DNA of 5,655 nt. Origin: a bacterium MnTg04. GTDB taxonomy: Bacteria; Pseudomonadota; Gammaproteobacteria; Steroidobacterales; MnTg04. Made by a program: the position numbers and the translations under genes. The DNA lies in contig BFAU01000238.1 of the NCBI GenBank assembly GCA_008975185.1, positions 1 through 5,655 on the forward strand, given 5' to 3'. Shown in pieces: positions 1 through 5,249 of this stretch (positions within the stretch are counted from its first letter, which is position 1; every line of letters starts with the position of its first letter). The notes below the pieces were generated by a model. It was not told the origin of the DNA and did no database searches. It saw only the letters and a program-made list of their open reading frames with translations.

Positions 1-549
1 ATGACAGAGCGCCTGCCGGACCAGGTGACGATGGAGAGCACCAAGATGGGCATGCACGAGTGGAGTTACAGCAATGACTACGATACCGGCTCGCGCCGAT
101 TGGTTCCGCACGTCAGCCTCAAGGAGCGTTTCAAAAAGCTCGATATCGAAGTCGAACTGGGGTTCACGGCCGACCAGGCAATCGCCGAGGTCGAGCGTTG
201 CCTGAATTGCGACATCCAAACGGAGTTCGTGGCAAAGCGATGCATCGAGTGCGACGCTTGCATCGATATTTGCCCGGTAGACTGCCTTACGATGACTGAA
301 AACGGGCCGGAAGAAGAATTGCGAACCCATCTCACCGCACCGAGCACTAACCTGGAACAAGCGCTGTTTGTATCCGAAGCACTGCCGCAGACTGGTCGGG
401 TGATGGTAAAGGACGAAGACCTGTGTATCCATTGCGGCCTGTGTGCGGAACGTTGTCCGACCGCCGCGTGGGACATGCAAAAATCCCTGATTACAATTCC
501 CCTGGCCGCGGATCAACCGGTATGTCAGAAACAACGCCGCAGCGCGTAA
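1..549 (+). CDS. korC: NAD(P)/FAD-dependent oxidoreductase with C-terminal 2x[4Fe-4S] ferredoxin domain (partial, 3' end)
   Basis: The 182 visible residues look like the C-terminal end of a larger GltD-like flavoprotein (glutamate synthase small-subunit family) fused to a bacterial ferredoxin domain. An RCLNCD segment (Cys67, Cys70) is followed by two complete CxxCxxCxxxCP motifs, at Cys81/84/87/91 and Cys142/145/148/152, enough for two [4Fe-4S] clusters. The roughly 65 residues before the first cysteine resemble the tail that follows the FAD/NAD(P) domains in this family, so those domains probably lie left of the window and the ATG at position 1 is probably internal. A stand-alone ferredoxin-like subunit starting there cannot be excluded. 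The gene overlaps korA by 28 nt and so belongs to the same operon. The inferred role is electron transfer between the KorAB iron-sulfur centre or ferredoxin and NAD(P)(H) in the cytoplasm. The symbol follows usage for the Azoarcus/Thauera 2-oxoglutarate:NADP+ oxidoreductase and is tentative; the iron-sulfur assignment is firm. Confidence 0.82.
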   Translation: MTERLPDQVTMESTKMGMHEWSYSNDYDTGSRRLVPHVSLKERFKKLDIEVELGFTADQAIAEVERCLNCDIQTEFVAKRCIECDACIDICPVDCLTMTENGPEEELRTHLTAPSTNLEQALFVSEALPQTGRVMVKDEDLCIHCGLCAERCPTAAWDMQKSLITIPLAADQPVCQKQRRSA

Positions 550-2342
550 ACGATTTCGTTGTCAAATTAGCCAACGTTAACGGCACCGGTTCAGCCAGCG
601 CCAATGGCCTGCTCATGAAGACTATTTTCCGCATGGGCGTGCCGGTCACGGCGAAAAACTTTTTCCCATCGAATATCCAGGGTCTGCCAACCTGGTATGA
701 GATTCGGGTCAGCAAGGACGGCTACCAATCGCGTACTGACCGCATCGACCTGATGGTGGCGATGAATGCCCAAACCTATGCCGACGACCTCGCCGAAGTC
801 GCAGTCGGTGGCTACCTGCTGTACGACTCTTCCTGGCCGCGCGACCGGCAACTCAAGCGGGACGATATCCAATTGTTGGGTGTACCGCTGGCCAAGATGG
901 TCAACCAGAAGTACGAGGATCCACGCTCGCGCATATTGTTCAAGAATATCGCCTATGTCGGTGTACTCAGCGCATTGCTGGATCTCGATCTGGCGGTGAT
1001 CGACCAGATTCTCGATGAGTTGTTTGCCAGGAAACCCGGTTTGCTCGAGGCCAATCACCAGGCGGTGGGCCTCGGCAGCGATTATGCGCTCGCGCATTTT
1101 GCCTGCCCGTTGCCGATTCGCGTCGAGCCGATGGATAAGACCAAAGGCCACGTGGTTATCGATGGCAACACGGCGGCTGCCATGGGCTGTCTGTATGCCG
1201 GCGCATCTGTTGGCGCCTGGTATCCGATTACGCCGTCCACATCGTTGATGGATGCGTTCAAAGCGTTGTGCGAGCGCCATCGCATCGATCCCGAGACCGG
1301 CAAGAACCGCTTTTGCATTATCCAGGCCGAGGACGAACTCGCGGCGATCGGCATGGCATTGGGCGCGAGTTGGGGTGGCGCGCGTTCCTTTACCCCGACC
1401 AGTGGTCCGGGCCTGTCTCTGATGGGTGAGTTTCTGGGCCTGGCCTACTTCACCGAACTGCCGCTGGTGGTGTTCGATGTCCAGCGCTCCGGCCCGTCTA
1501 CCGGTCTGCCGACGCGCACCCAGCAATCCGATATTATTGCGGCCGCCTACGCCTCGCATGGCGATACCCGGCATGTGCTGTTGTTTCCGAAAGACCCGGA
1601 GGAATGCTTTTACCTGACGGTCGAGGCATTCGATCTCGCCGACCGTCTGCAGACGCCGGTGATGGTGCTCAGCGATCTCGATATAGGCATGAACGACTGG
1701 ATGTGTCCGGAGTTCAAGTGGGACGATAACTACCGACCCGATCGCGGCAAGGTGCTGCGCAAAAAAGAACTGGAATCCGTGGATTCCTTCTCTCGCTACC
1801 TGGATGTGGACGGCGATGGAATCTGTTATCGCAGTTATCCGGGAGATCACCCGAGAGGCGCTTATTTTCTGCGCGGTTCAGGACACACGGCCCACGCGAA
1901 GTACACCGAAGACCCGGATGAGTACACCGAACTGGTGGATCGCCTCAGCCGCAAGTGGGAAACCGCAAAGAGCCATGTGCCCGAGCCCGTATTGCTGTCC
2001 CGTAAGCAGGCGATGGCCGGCGTGATCGCCTATGGCAGCAGCGACAGCGCAGTGCAGGAGGCGCTGGACCGGCTGGAGGAGCAGGGCGTGCCGATGGATT
2101 ACCTCCGCATCCGGGCGTTTCCGTTCAATGAGCAGGTCGACGAGTTCCTGGCCGGTCACGATCGTGTCTTTGTCGTCGAGCAGAACCGCGACGCGCAATT
2201 GAGGATGTTGTTGCTCAATGAAAGCGCGGCGAGACGGGAGCAATTGATTTCGGTGCTGCATTACAATGGATTCCCAATGAGCTGCGACATTGTAATAACG
2301 CGAATCCAGGCCGCGATGTCTGCCCAGGGGGCTGCCGCATGA
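522..2342 (+). CDS. korA: 2-oxoacid (probably 2-oxoglutarate):ferredoxin/acceptor oxidoreductase, fused gamma-alpha subunit
   Basis: This 606-aa protein is the fused gamma-alpha subunit of a CoA-dependent 2-oxoacid oxidoreductase (2-oxoglutarate + CoA giving succinyl-CoA, CO2 and two low-potential electrons). Residues ~10-190 form the gamma domain, with a glycine-rich NGTGSASANG at 20-29. The alpha (pyrimidine-binding) domain covers ~200-440 and holds YPITPS at 234-239, whose Thr lies in the 2-oxoacid-contacting motif of this superfamily, TSGPGLSLM from 293, and GPSTGLPTRTQQSD at 324-337. A DGDGICYR segment near 430 and a C-terminal domain from ~498 complete the fold. Order and length match the fused KorA of Mycobacterium tuberculosis and proteobacteria. 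The ATG at 522 was chosen because family homology begins just after it; a longer in-frame reading back to 423 would only duplicate korC sequence. No strong Shine-Dalgarno is visible, and the 28-nt overlap with korC suggests coupled translation. The stop overlaps the korB start (ATGA). Substrate specificity is inferred; pyruvate or branched-chain 2-oxoacids are possible alternatives. Confidence 0.93.
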   Translation: MSETTPQRVNDFVVKLANVNGTGSASANGLLMKTIFRMGVPVTAKNFFPSNIQGLPTWYEIRVSKDGYQSRTDRIDLMVAMNAQTYADDLAEVAVGGYLLYDSSWPRDRQLKRDDIQLLGVPLAKMVNQKYEDPRSRILFKNIAYVGVLSALLDLDLAVIDQILDELFARKPGLLEANHQAVGLGSDYALAHFACPLPIRVEPMDKTKGHVVIDGNTAAAMGCLYAGASVGAWYPITPSTSLMDAFKALCERHRIDPETGKNRFCIIQAEDELAAIGMALGASWGGARSFTPTSGPGLSLMGEFLGLAYFTELPLVVFDVQRSGPSTGLPTRTQQSDIIAAAYASHGDTRHVLLFPKDPEECFYLTVEAFDLADRLQTPVMVLSDLDIGMNDWMCPEFKWDDNYRPDRGKVLRKKELESVDSFSRYLDVDGDGICYRSYPGDHPRGAYFLRGSGHTAHAKYTEDPDEYTELVDRLSRKWETAKSHVPEPVLLSRKQAMAGVIAYGSSDSAVQEALDRLEEQGVPMDYLRIRAFPFNEQVDEFLAGHDRVFVVEQNRDAQLRMLLLNESAARREQLISVLHYNGFPMSCDIVITRIQAAMSAQGAAA

Positions 2343-3394
2343 GTTATATTTCCAAACCCAGGGTTGGCCACCCGACGCTGCAGCGCAACGAGCTTGGCCT
2401 GCGGCAACGCGACTACGAAGGCACGATCTCGACCTTGTGCGCCGGCTGCGGCCACGACTCGATATCGGCGGCGCTGATCCAGACCTTTTTCGACTTGAAT
2501 ATCGAACCTTACCGCGTGGCAAAAACCAGCGGTATCGGTTGTTCATCGAAGACGCCGGCCTACTTTCTAAGCCAGTCGCATGCGTTCAACTCGGTACACG
2601 GCCGCATGCCATCGGTGACGATGGGCGCGAACGCGGCCAACAGCAGCATGATCTTTGTCGGCATATCCGGCGATGGTGATACCCTGTCCATCGGCATGGG
2701 CCAGTTTTGCCATGCGATCCGGCGTAATCTGAACATGGCCTACATTATCGAAAACAACGGCGTGTACGGGTTGACCAAGGGGCAGTTCTCGGCCTCTGCG
2801 GATGTCGGCAGCACCGCGAAAAAAGGCGAGGTGAATAACCAGAAGCCTATCGACGCGGCGCTGACCGCGATCAACCAGGGCGCCAGCTACGTTGCACGCG
2901 GTTTCTCCGGCGACAGGCAGCAACTCGTCCCGTTGCTCAAAGGCGCACTGAGACACAAAGGCTTTGCCCTCGTCGACATTATTTCACCGTGTGTGACTTT
3001 CAACGATCACCAGGGCTCGACAAAGAGTTACGCGCATACGCGTGAACATTTTCATCAGCTCGAGCAGACCGATTTCGTCGCGCCGGCGGAGGAAATTACC
3101 GCGAGTAGCGAGGGCAGGGATCTGACGCCAGTCACCTTGCACGATGGTAGCCGGATTCTTTTGCGGAACGTGGAAAACGGTTATGACCCGCGGGACCAGG
3201 CGGCGGCTTTCGCCTATTTGAAGAACTGCCAGTTACGTGGCGAAATACCGACGGGCCTTTTGTTTATCGACGAAAACAGCATCGATTTTCACGAACGCAA
3301 CAACACGATCGAGACGCCGTTGAACGATCTTGCGCACGAGGATATTTGCCCGGGCGCAGACGCATTGGCCAATATGCTCGGCAGATACCGCTAG
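2339..3394 (+). CDS. korB: 2-oxoacid (probably 2-oxoglutarate):ferredoxin/acceptor oxidoreductase, beta (TPP-binding) subunit
   Basis: This 351-aa protein is the catalytic beta subunit that binds thiamine diphosphate and the proximal [4Fe-4S] cluster and pairs with KorA. The TPP/Mg motif is visible as GDGD at 111-114, followed by the NNGVYGLTKGQ block at 139-149. Four cysteines sit where this family binds its cluster: Cys34 and Cys37 (LCAGCGHD), Cys68 (SGIGCSS) and Cys218 (SPCVTFNDH). HGR at 87-89 is also a family hallmark. A purine-rich AGGGGG at 2326-2331, 7 nt before the ATG, is a plausible ribosome binding site, and the ATG overlaps the korA stop as ATGA, so the subunits should be made in a coupled ratio. 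The tail after about residue 240 (an extra ~110 aa) is usual for the long proteobacterial KorB form. The gene ends at the convergent palindrome shared with rpiA. No key residue is missing and the reading frame is intact. Confidence 0.94.
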   Translation: MSYISKPRVGHPTLQRNELGLRQRDYEGTISTLCAGCGHDSISAALIQTFFDLNIEPYRVAKTSGIGCSSKTPAYFLSQSHAFNSVHGRMPSVTMGANAANSSMIFVGISGDGDTLSIGMGQFCHAIRRNLNMAYIIENNGVYGLTKGQFSASADVGSTAKKGEVNNQKPIDAALTAINQGASYVARGFSGDRQQLVPLLKGALRHKGFALVDIISPCVTFNDHQGSTKSYAHTREHFHQLEQTDFVAPAEEITASSEGRDLTPVTLHDGSRILLRNVENGYDPRDQAAAFAYLKNCQLRGEIPTGLLFIDENSIDFHERNNTIETPLNDLAHEDICPGADALANMLGRYR

Positions 3395-3395
3395 G

Positions 3396-3431
3396 GCTAG
3401 CCCGGATTATTCATGAATAAGCCAGGCTAGC
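3396..3431. terminator. 36-bp imperfect palindrome between convergent korB and rpiA
   Basis: The core TTATTCATGAATAA (3407-3420) is a perfect 14-bp palindrome. It is flanked by 11-nt arms, GCTAGCCCGGA at 3396-3406 and GCCAGGCTAGC at 3421-3431, that pair at 9 of 11 positions. In all, 16 of 18 arm positions are complementary, giving a long hairpin in either transcript. It starts one base after the korB stop and contains the rpiA stop codon (3427-3429). No U-tract follows on either side, so it is not a classical intrinsic terminator. It could act as a bidirectional terminator, as an mRNA 3'-end stabiliser, or be a member of a dispersed palindromic (REP-like) family. The structure is seen directly; the function is inferred from its position. 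Confidence 0.6.
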
Positions 3432-4089
3432 GATCCATGCGCCGTACCGAGGCGCGGCTGGCGATATAGAGCGTATCCGCCGGCCGATTCGCGAATATCC
3501 CGACCGTGACCACGCCCGGTATCTGGTTGAACCGGCTTTCCATTTCGGGCGGGCTCATGATCTTGAGATTGTAGACATCGATAACCTGATTGCCGTTGTC
3601 GGTAACGAAATCCTGCCGCCAGACCGGCTGACCGCGTGATTTCACCATCTGCCTGGAAACGAAGGAGCGTGCCATGGGAATCACTTCCACAGGCATCGGG
3701 AACTTGCCCAGCAGGCCGACCAGCTTGCTTTCATCGATAATGCAGACAAAACGGCGCGACGCCTCGGCGAGGATTTTCTCCCGCGTCAGTGCGCCACCCC
3801 CGCCCTTGATGAGATGCAGGTGTTTGGTCGCCTCGTCCGCGCCGTCGACATAAAGATCCAGCGTGCCGACCTCATTGAGGTTGCTGACGGTAAACCCGGC
3901 CTGTTCCAATAGTTCGGTGCTGGCATCCGAACTGGAAACCACGGCGTCAATATGGGATTTGACGCCGGCCAGAGCCTCGATAAAGAACTTGACGGTGGAA
4001 CCGGTGCCCACGCCCAGAAGACAGCCCGGCTGGATAAGTTCCAGCGCCTCCTCCGCGGCAGACTTCTTCATTATATCCTGATCGTGCAT
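3427..4089 (-). CDS. rpiA: ribose-5-phosphate isomerase A
   Basis: This is a cytoplasmic enzyme of the non-oxidative pentose phosphate pathway that interconverts ribose 5-phosphate and ribulose 5-phosphate. The 220-aa product is nearly the same length as E. coli RpiA (219 aa) and collinear with it. Visible blocks are the phosphate-binding GVGTGST at 26-32, SSSDAS at 52-57, DGADE at 82-86 (Asp82 and Asp85 match the catalytic-site Asp81/Asp84 of E. coli), KGGGGALTREK at 95-105 (Lys95 and Glu104 match Lys94/Glu103), TDNGN at 163-167 and GVVTVGIFA at 192-200. The ATG at 4089 was chosen because its N-terminus aligns with E. coli MTQDELKKA; it has no clear Shine-Dalgarno. A second ATG at 4071 has AGGA close upstream and would give 214 aa. 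An in-frame extension to 4203 would run through the terminator and is rejected. The gene lies just downstream of an intrinsic terminator and converges with korB. Confidence 0.96.
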   Translation of the reverse strand: MHDQDIMKKSAAEEALELIQPGCLLGVGTGSTVKFFIEALAGVKSHIDAVVSSSDASTELLEQAGFTVSNLNEVGTLDLYVDGADEATKHLHLIKGGGGALTREKILAEASRRFVCIIDESKLVGLLGKFPMPVEVIPMARSFVSRQMVKSRGQPVWRQDFVTDNGNQVIDVYNLKIMSPPEMESRFNQIPGVVTVGIFANRPADTLYIASRASVRRMDR

Positions 4090-4127
4090 GGCGGGGACAG
4101 AGTATGCCGTGGTTTCTATTGCGGAGC

Positions 4128-4154
4128 AAAAAAAAGTGCCCGCAATGCGGGCAC
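4128..4154 (-). terminator. Rho-independent terminator downstream of the H1-like gene
   Basis: Reading the minus strand, a perfect 8-bp GC-rich stem GTGCCCGC / GCGGGCAC (plus-strand arms 4136-4143 and 4147-4154) with a 3-nt loop is followed at once by eight T residues (4135 to 4128). This is a textbook intrinsic terminator for minus-strand transcription. It lies 70 bp past the H1-like stop codon and only 38 bp before the rpiA ATG, so it should end the H1-like transcript and separate it from rpiA. Confidence 0.88.
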
Positions 4155-4180
4155 ACTTTGACAATCCTTGTCCCGGATGA

Positions 4181-4200
4181 TGGCGGGGGTTAGCCCGCCA
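4181..4200. repeat. Short perfect inverted repeat (7-bp stem, 6-nt loop) after the H1-like gene
   Basis: TGGCGGG at 4181-4187 pairs perfectly with CCCGCCA at 4194-4200 around a 6-nt loop. It lies 24 bp past the H1-like stop codon and before the terminator, so the H1-like mRNA would end in two consecutive hairpins. There is no T-run after it on either strand, so it is not a terminator by itself. It may stabilise the mRNA 3' end; that role is inferred. Confidence 0.6.
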
Positions 4201-4224
4201 CACCGGTTATCCATAAACTACGGC

Positions 4225-4560
4225 TTATTTTTTCCTTGCCGCAGTTTTTCTCTTGGTCTTTCTCTTAGCCTTTTTCTTGGCTACTTTACGTTTGGCCTTC
4301 TTTTTACCTCTTTTCTTAGTAGCCTTTTTCCTCTTGGCTACTTTACGTTTGGCCTTCTTTTTACCTCTTTTCTTAGTAGCCTTTTTCCTCTTGGCTACCT
4401 TCTTTTTAGCCTTTTTCCTCTTGGCTACTTTCTTTTTCGCCGTCCGCCGCTTAGCGACTTTTTTCCGGGTTACCTTCTTCTTGGCAACCTTTTTACGTTT
4501 CTTAGCTCTAGAAATCTTCTTTTTTACAGAAGTTTTCTTTCTCGCTTTCTTTTTCACCAT
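4225..4560 (-). CDS. Histone H1-like lysine/arginine-rich repetitive DNA-binding protein
   Basis: This 111-aa protein contains about 56 Lys and 16 Arg (roughly 65% basic), with Ala, Val and Thr making up most of the rest and no Asp, Glu, Cys, aromatic residues or Pro. It consists almost wholly of KKKVAKRKKA-like units, including a 19-aa unit (VAKRKKATKKRG and onward) present twice in tandem at residues 55-73 and 74-92. Such composition is typical of bacterial H1-like nucleoid proteins (compare Bordetella BpH1, chlamydial Hc2 and the tail of Pseudomonas AlgP), which bind DNA electrostatically through disordered tails. The inferred role is nucleoid compaction or nucleic-acid binding; ribosome or RNA binding is possible. 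The start at 4560 is supported by GGAG at 4571-4574, 10 nt upstream. A promoter-like AT-rich region lies ahead and a strong terminator behind, suggesting a single-gene transcript. The opposite strand is open only because Lys codons read as Phe/Leu in reverse. It is too low in complexity for homology to prove a family. Confidence 0.85.
   Translation of the reverse strand: MVKKKARKKTSVKKKISRAKKRKKVAKKKVTRKKVAKRRTAKKKVAKRKKAKKKVAKRKKATKKRGKKKAKRKVAKRKKATKKRGKKKAKRKVAKKKAKRKTKRKTAARKK
4275..4398 (-). repeat. Perfect 57-bp tandem duplication inside the H1-like gene
   Basis: The sequence at 4275-4341 recurs unchanged at 4332-4398, so the period is 57 bp (19 codons) and identity holds over 67 bp, with no silent differences. 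Degenerate shorter units of about 30 bp, built on TTGGCTAC..TTCTTTTT and CCTTTTTCCTC, continue to about 4440. Identity at synonymous sites points to recent duplication or homogenisation. The period keeps the reading frame, so unit number can vary without breaking the protein. Confidence 0.93.
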
Positions 4561-4594
4561 GACTAGTTATCTCCGTGTCGGGTGTCCAATGCCG

Positions 4595-4631
4595 AGTATA
4601 ATGATAAATTTGGAAAATTCCAGTTTGTCAA
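4595..4631 (-). promoter_or_regulatory. Candidate sigma-70 promoter for the H1-like gene
   Basis: On the minus strand a perfect -35 box TTGACA lies at 4631-4626. Two -10 candidates follow: TATCAT at 4606-4601 (19-bp spacer, 5 of 6 matches) and TATACT at 4600-4595 (better placed for a GC-rich discriminator, but 25 bp from TTGACA, so it would need a different, weak -35). Either would start transcription about 25-40 nt before the ATG at 4560, leaving room for the GGAG ribosome binding site. The -35 match is clear; the choice of -10 is uncertain. Confidence 0.5.
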
Positions 4632-4634
4632 AGG

Positions 4635-4677
4635 TTTTTTTTGAACCGGTTTTTTGCGAAAAAAGTTTTTTCGTTTT
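4635..4677. promoter_or_regulatory. A/T-tract region just upstream of the -35 box (UP-element or bent DNA)
   Basis: On the plus strand runs of T8 (4635-4642), T6 (4650-4655), A6 (4659-4664), T6 (4666-4671) and T4 (4674-4677) are packed into 43 bp ending 3 bp before the minus-strand -35 box. Within this, CGAAAAAA-G-TTTTTTCG (4657-4673) is a perfect inverted repeat. Position and composition suit an UP element for the RNA polymerase alpha subunit or an intrinsically curved segment. The spacing is only loosely helical, so the function is inferred. Confidence 0.4.
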
Positions 4678-4784
4678 CTTCTTATTCTTATTGTGTGCTG
4701 AAAAAAATATTGTGCATGGAAAAAACCGAACGCGTCACACTTTTGCAAATCAATCCTGTATGCAATGGCGAGCAAAAACCCTTG
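4678..4784. other. Remainder of the EVE / H1-like intergenic spacer, no gene seen
   Basis: This AT-rich stretch follows the EVE-domain stop codon. I find no convincing open reading frame with a ribosome binding site, no tRNA, and no strong terminator for the upstream operon: only weak 4-5-bp stems, such as GCAA/TTGC next to the stop and TTGCA/TGCAA near 4745-4767, and several T-runs on the minus strand. How the 5-FCL/EVE transcript ends is not clear from the sequence. Confidence 0.5.
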
Positions 4785-5249
4785 CTAAACCAGACTGTCA
4801 ATAAAGTCCCAGTGCTCTTTTGTGACGGGCATCACCGAAAGTCGATTGCCCCTCATTAGTAGCTGAAACCCTTGCAATTCCTTGTCTGCGAACTGTTTTA
4901 GATATTTTAATTGCAGTTCCGTGGAGAATTTCCGCTTTAATTTTACGTCGACCATAAACCAGCGCGGATTTTCAGGATCGGATTTCGCATCGAAGTGTTT
5001 GTCCTTTGGATCGAACGCCGTGTGATCGGAATAACCTTCCCGGACAATGGTTATGGTTCCAACGATACCGGGTTGCTCGCAGTTTGAATGGTAAAAAAAA
5101 CCGAGGTCACCTTTTTTCATTTGATCGCGCATCATGTTTCGCGCCTGGTAATTGCGCACGCCGTCCCAATTATTTGTTTTCCCGGGAGAGTTCGCCAGGT
5201 CATCGATGCCGAATTCTCCGGGCTCGGATTTGAACAGCCAGTAATTCAT
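4785..5249 (-). CDS. EVE domain-containing protein (THYN1-like)
   Basis: This 154-aa protein is a single, full-length EVE domain (PUA/YTH-like fold, thymocyte nuclear protein 1 family). Diagnostic segments are MNYWLFKSEP at the N-terminus, WDGVRNYQARN at 28-38, GDLGFFYHSN at 47-56, GIVGTITIVREGYSD at 61-75, the aspartate- and proline-rich stretch to RWFMVDV at 96-102, and the QLLMRGNRLSVMPV block near 129-142. EVE domains are thought to recognise modified bases in DNA or RNA; the ligand and the cellular job of this small stand-alone form are unknown. The start at 5249 is supported by an AAGGAAG ribosome binding site (5254-5260, 4 nt before the ATG) and by the conserved N-terminus. A longer reading to 5438 would only overlap 5-FCL coding sequence. 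The ATG shares one base with the 5-FCL stop (TGATG), so translation is probably coupled. The protein has no signal peptide or membrane segment and should be cytoplasmic. Confidence 0.93.
   Translation of the reverse strand: MNYWLFKSEPGEFGIDDLANSPGKTNNWDGVRNYQARNMMRDQMKKGDLGFFYHSNCEQPGIVGTITIVREGYSDHTAFDPKDKHFDAKSDPENPRWFMVDVKLKRKFSTELQLKYLKQFADKELQGFQLLMRGNRLSVMPVTKEHWDFIDSLV

Noticed and set aside
423..521. Upstream extension of korA by 33 codons
   Set aside because: It begins at a GTG inside the ferredoxin-motif coding region of the preceding gene, and family similarity starts only after the ATG at 522.
591..1850. Long open frame (419 codons) on the minus strand within korA
   Set aside because: It lies fully antisense to an unmistakable korA, its product is an Arg/His/Gln-rich mixture with no recognisable motif, and such mirrors are common opposite GC-rich genes.
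1878..2546. Minus-strand open frame spanning the korA/korB junction
   Set aside because: Antisense to two clear genes, low-complexity Arg-rich product, no motif or ribosome binding site recognised.
4090..4203. 38-codon N-terminal extension of rpiA
   Set aside because: It would be translated from across the terminator hairpin and adds sequence absent from RpiA proteins.
4275..4440. Possible CRISPR-like array because of regular repeats
   Set aside because: The units are directly adjacent without unique spacers, keep a codon period and encode the basic repeats of the H1-like protein.
4657..4673. CGAAAAAA-G-TTTTTTCG as an intrinsic terminator
   Set aside because: The stem is AT-only apart from one C-G/G-C end, the 1-nt centre cannot form a loop without losing pairs, and it sits just upstream of a consensus -35 box, so a promoter-region A-tract is the better reading.
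4168..4804. Plus-strand open frames with hydrophobic Leu/Phe-rich products opposite the H1-like gene
   Set aside because: They are the complement of AAA/AAG lysine codons (TTT/CTT read as Phe/Leu), which gives false membrane-like proteins; the minus-strand gene has the ribosome binding site, promoter-like region and terminator.
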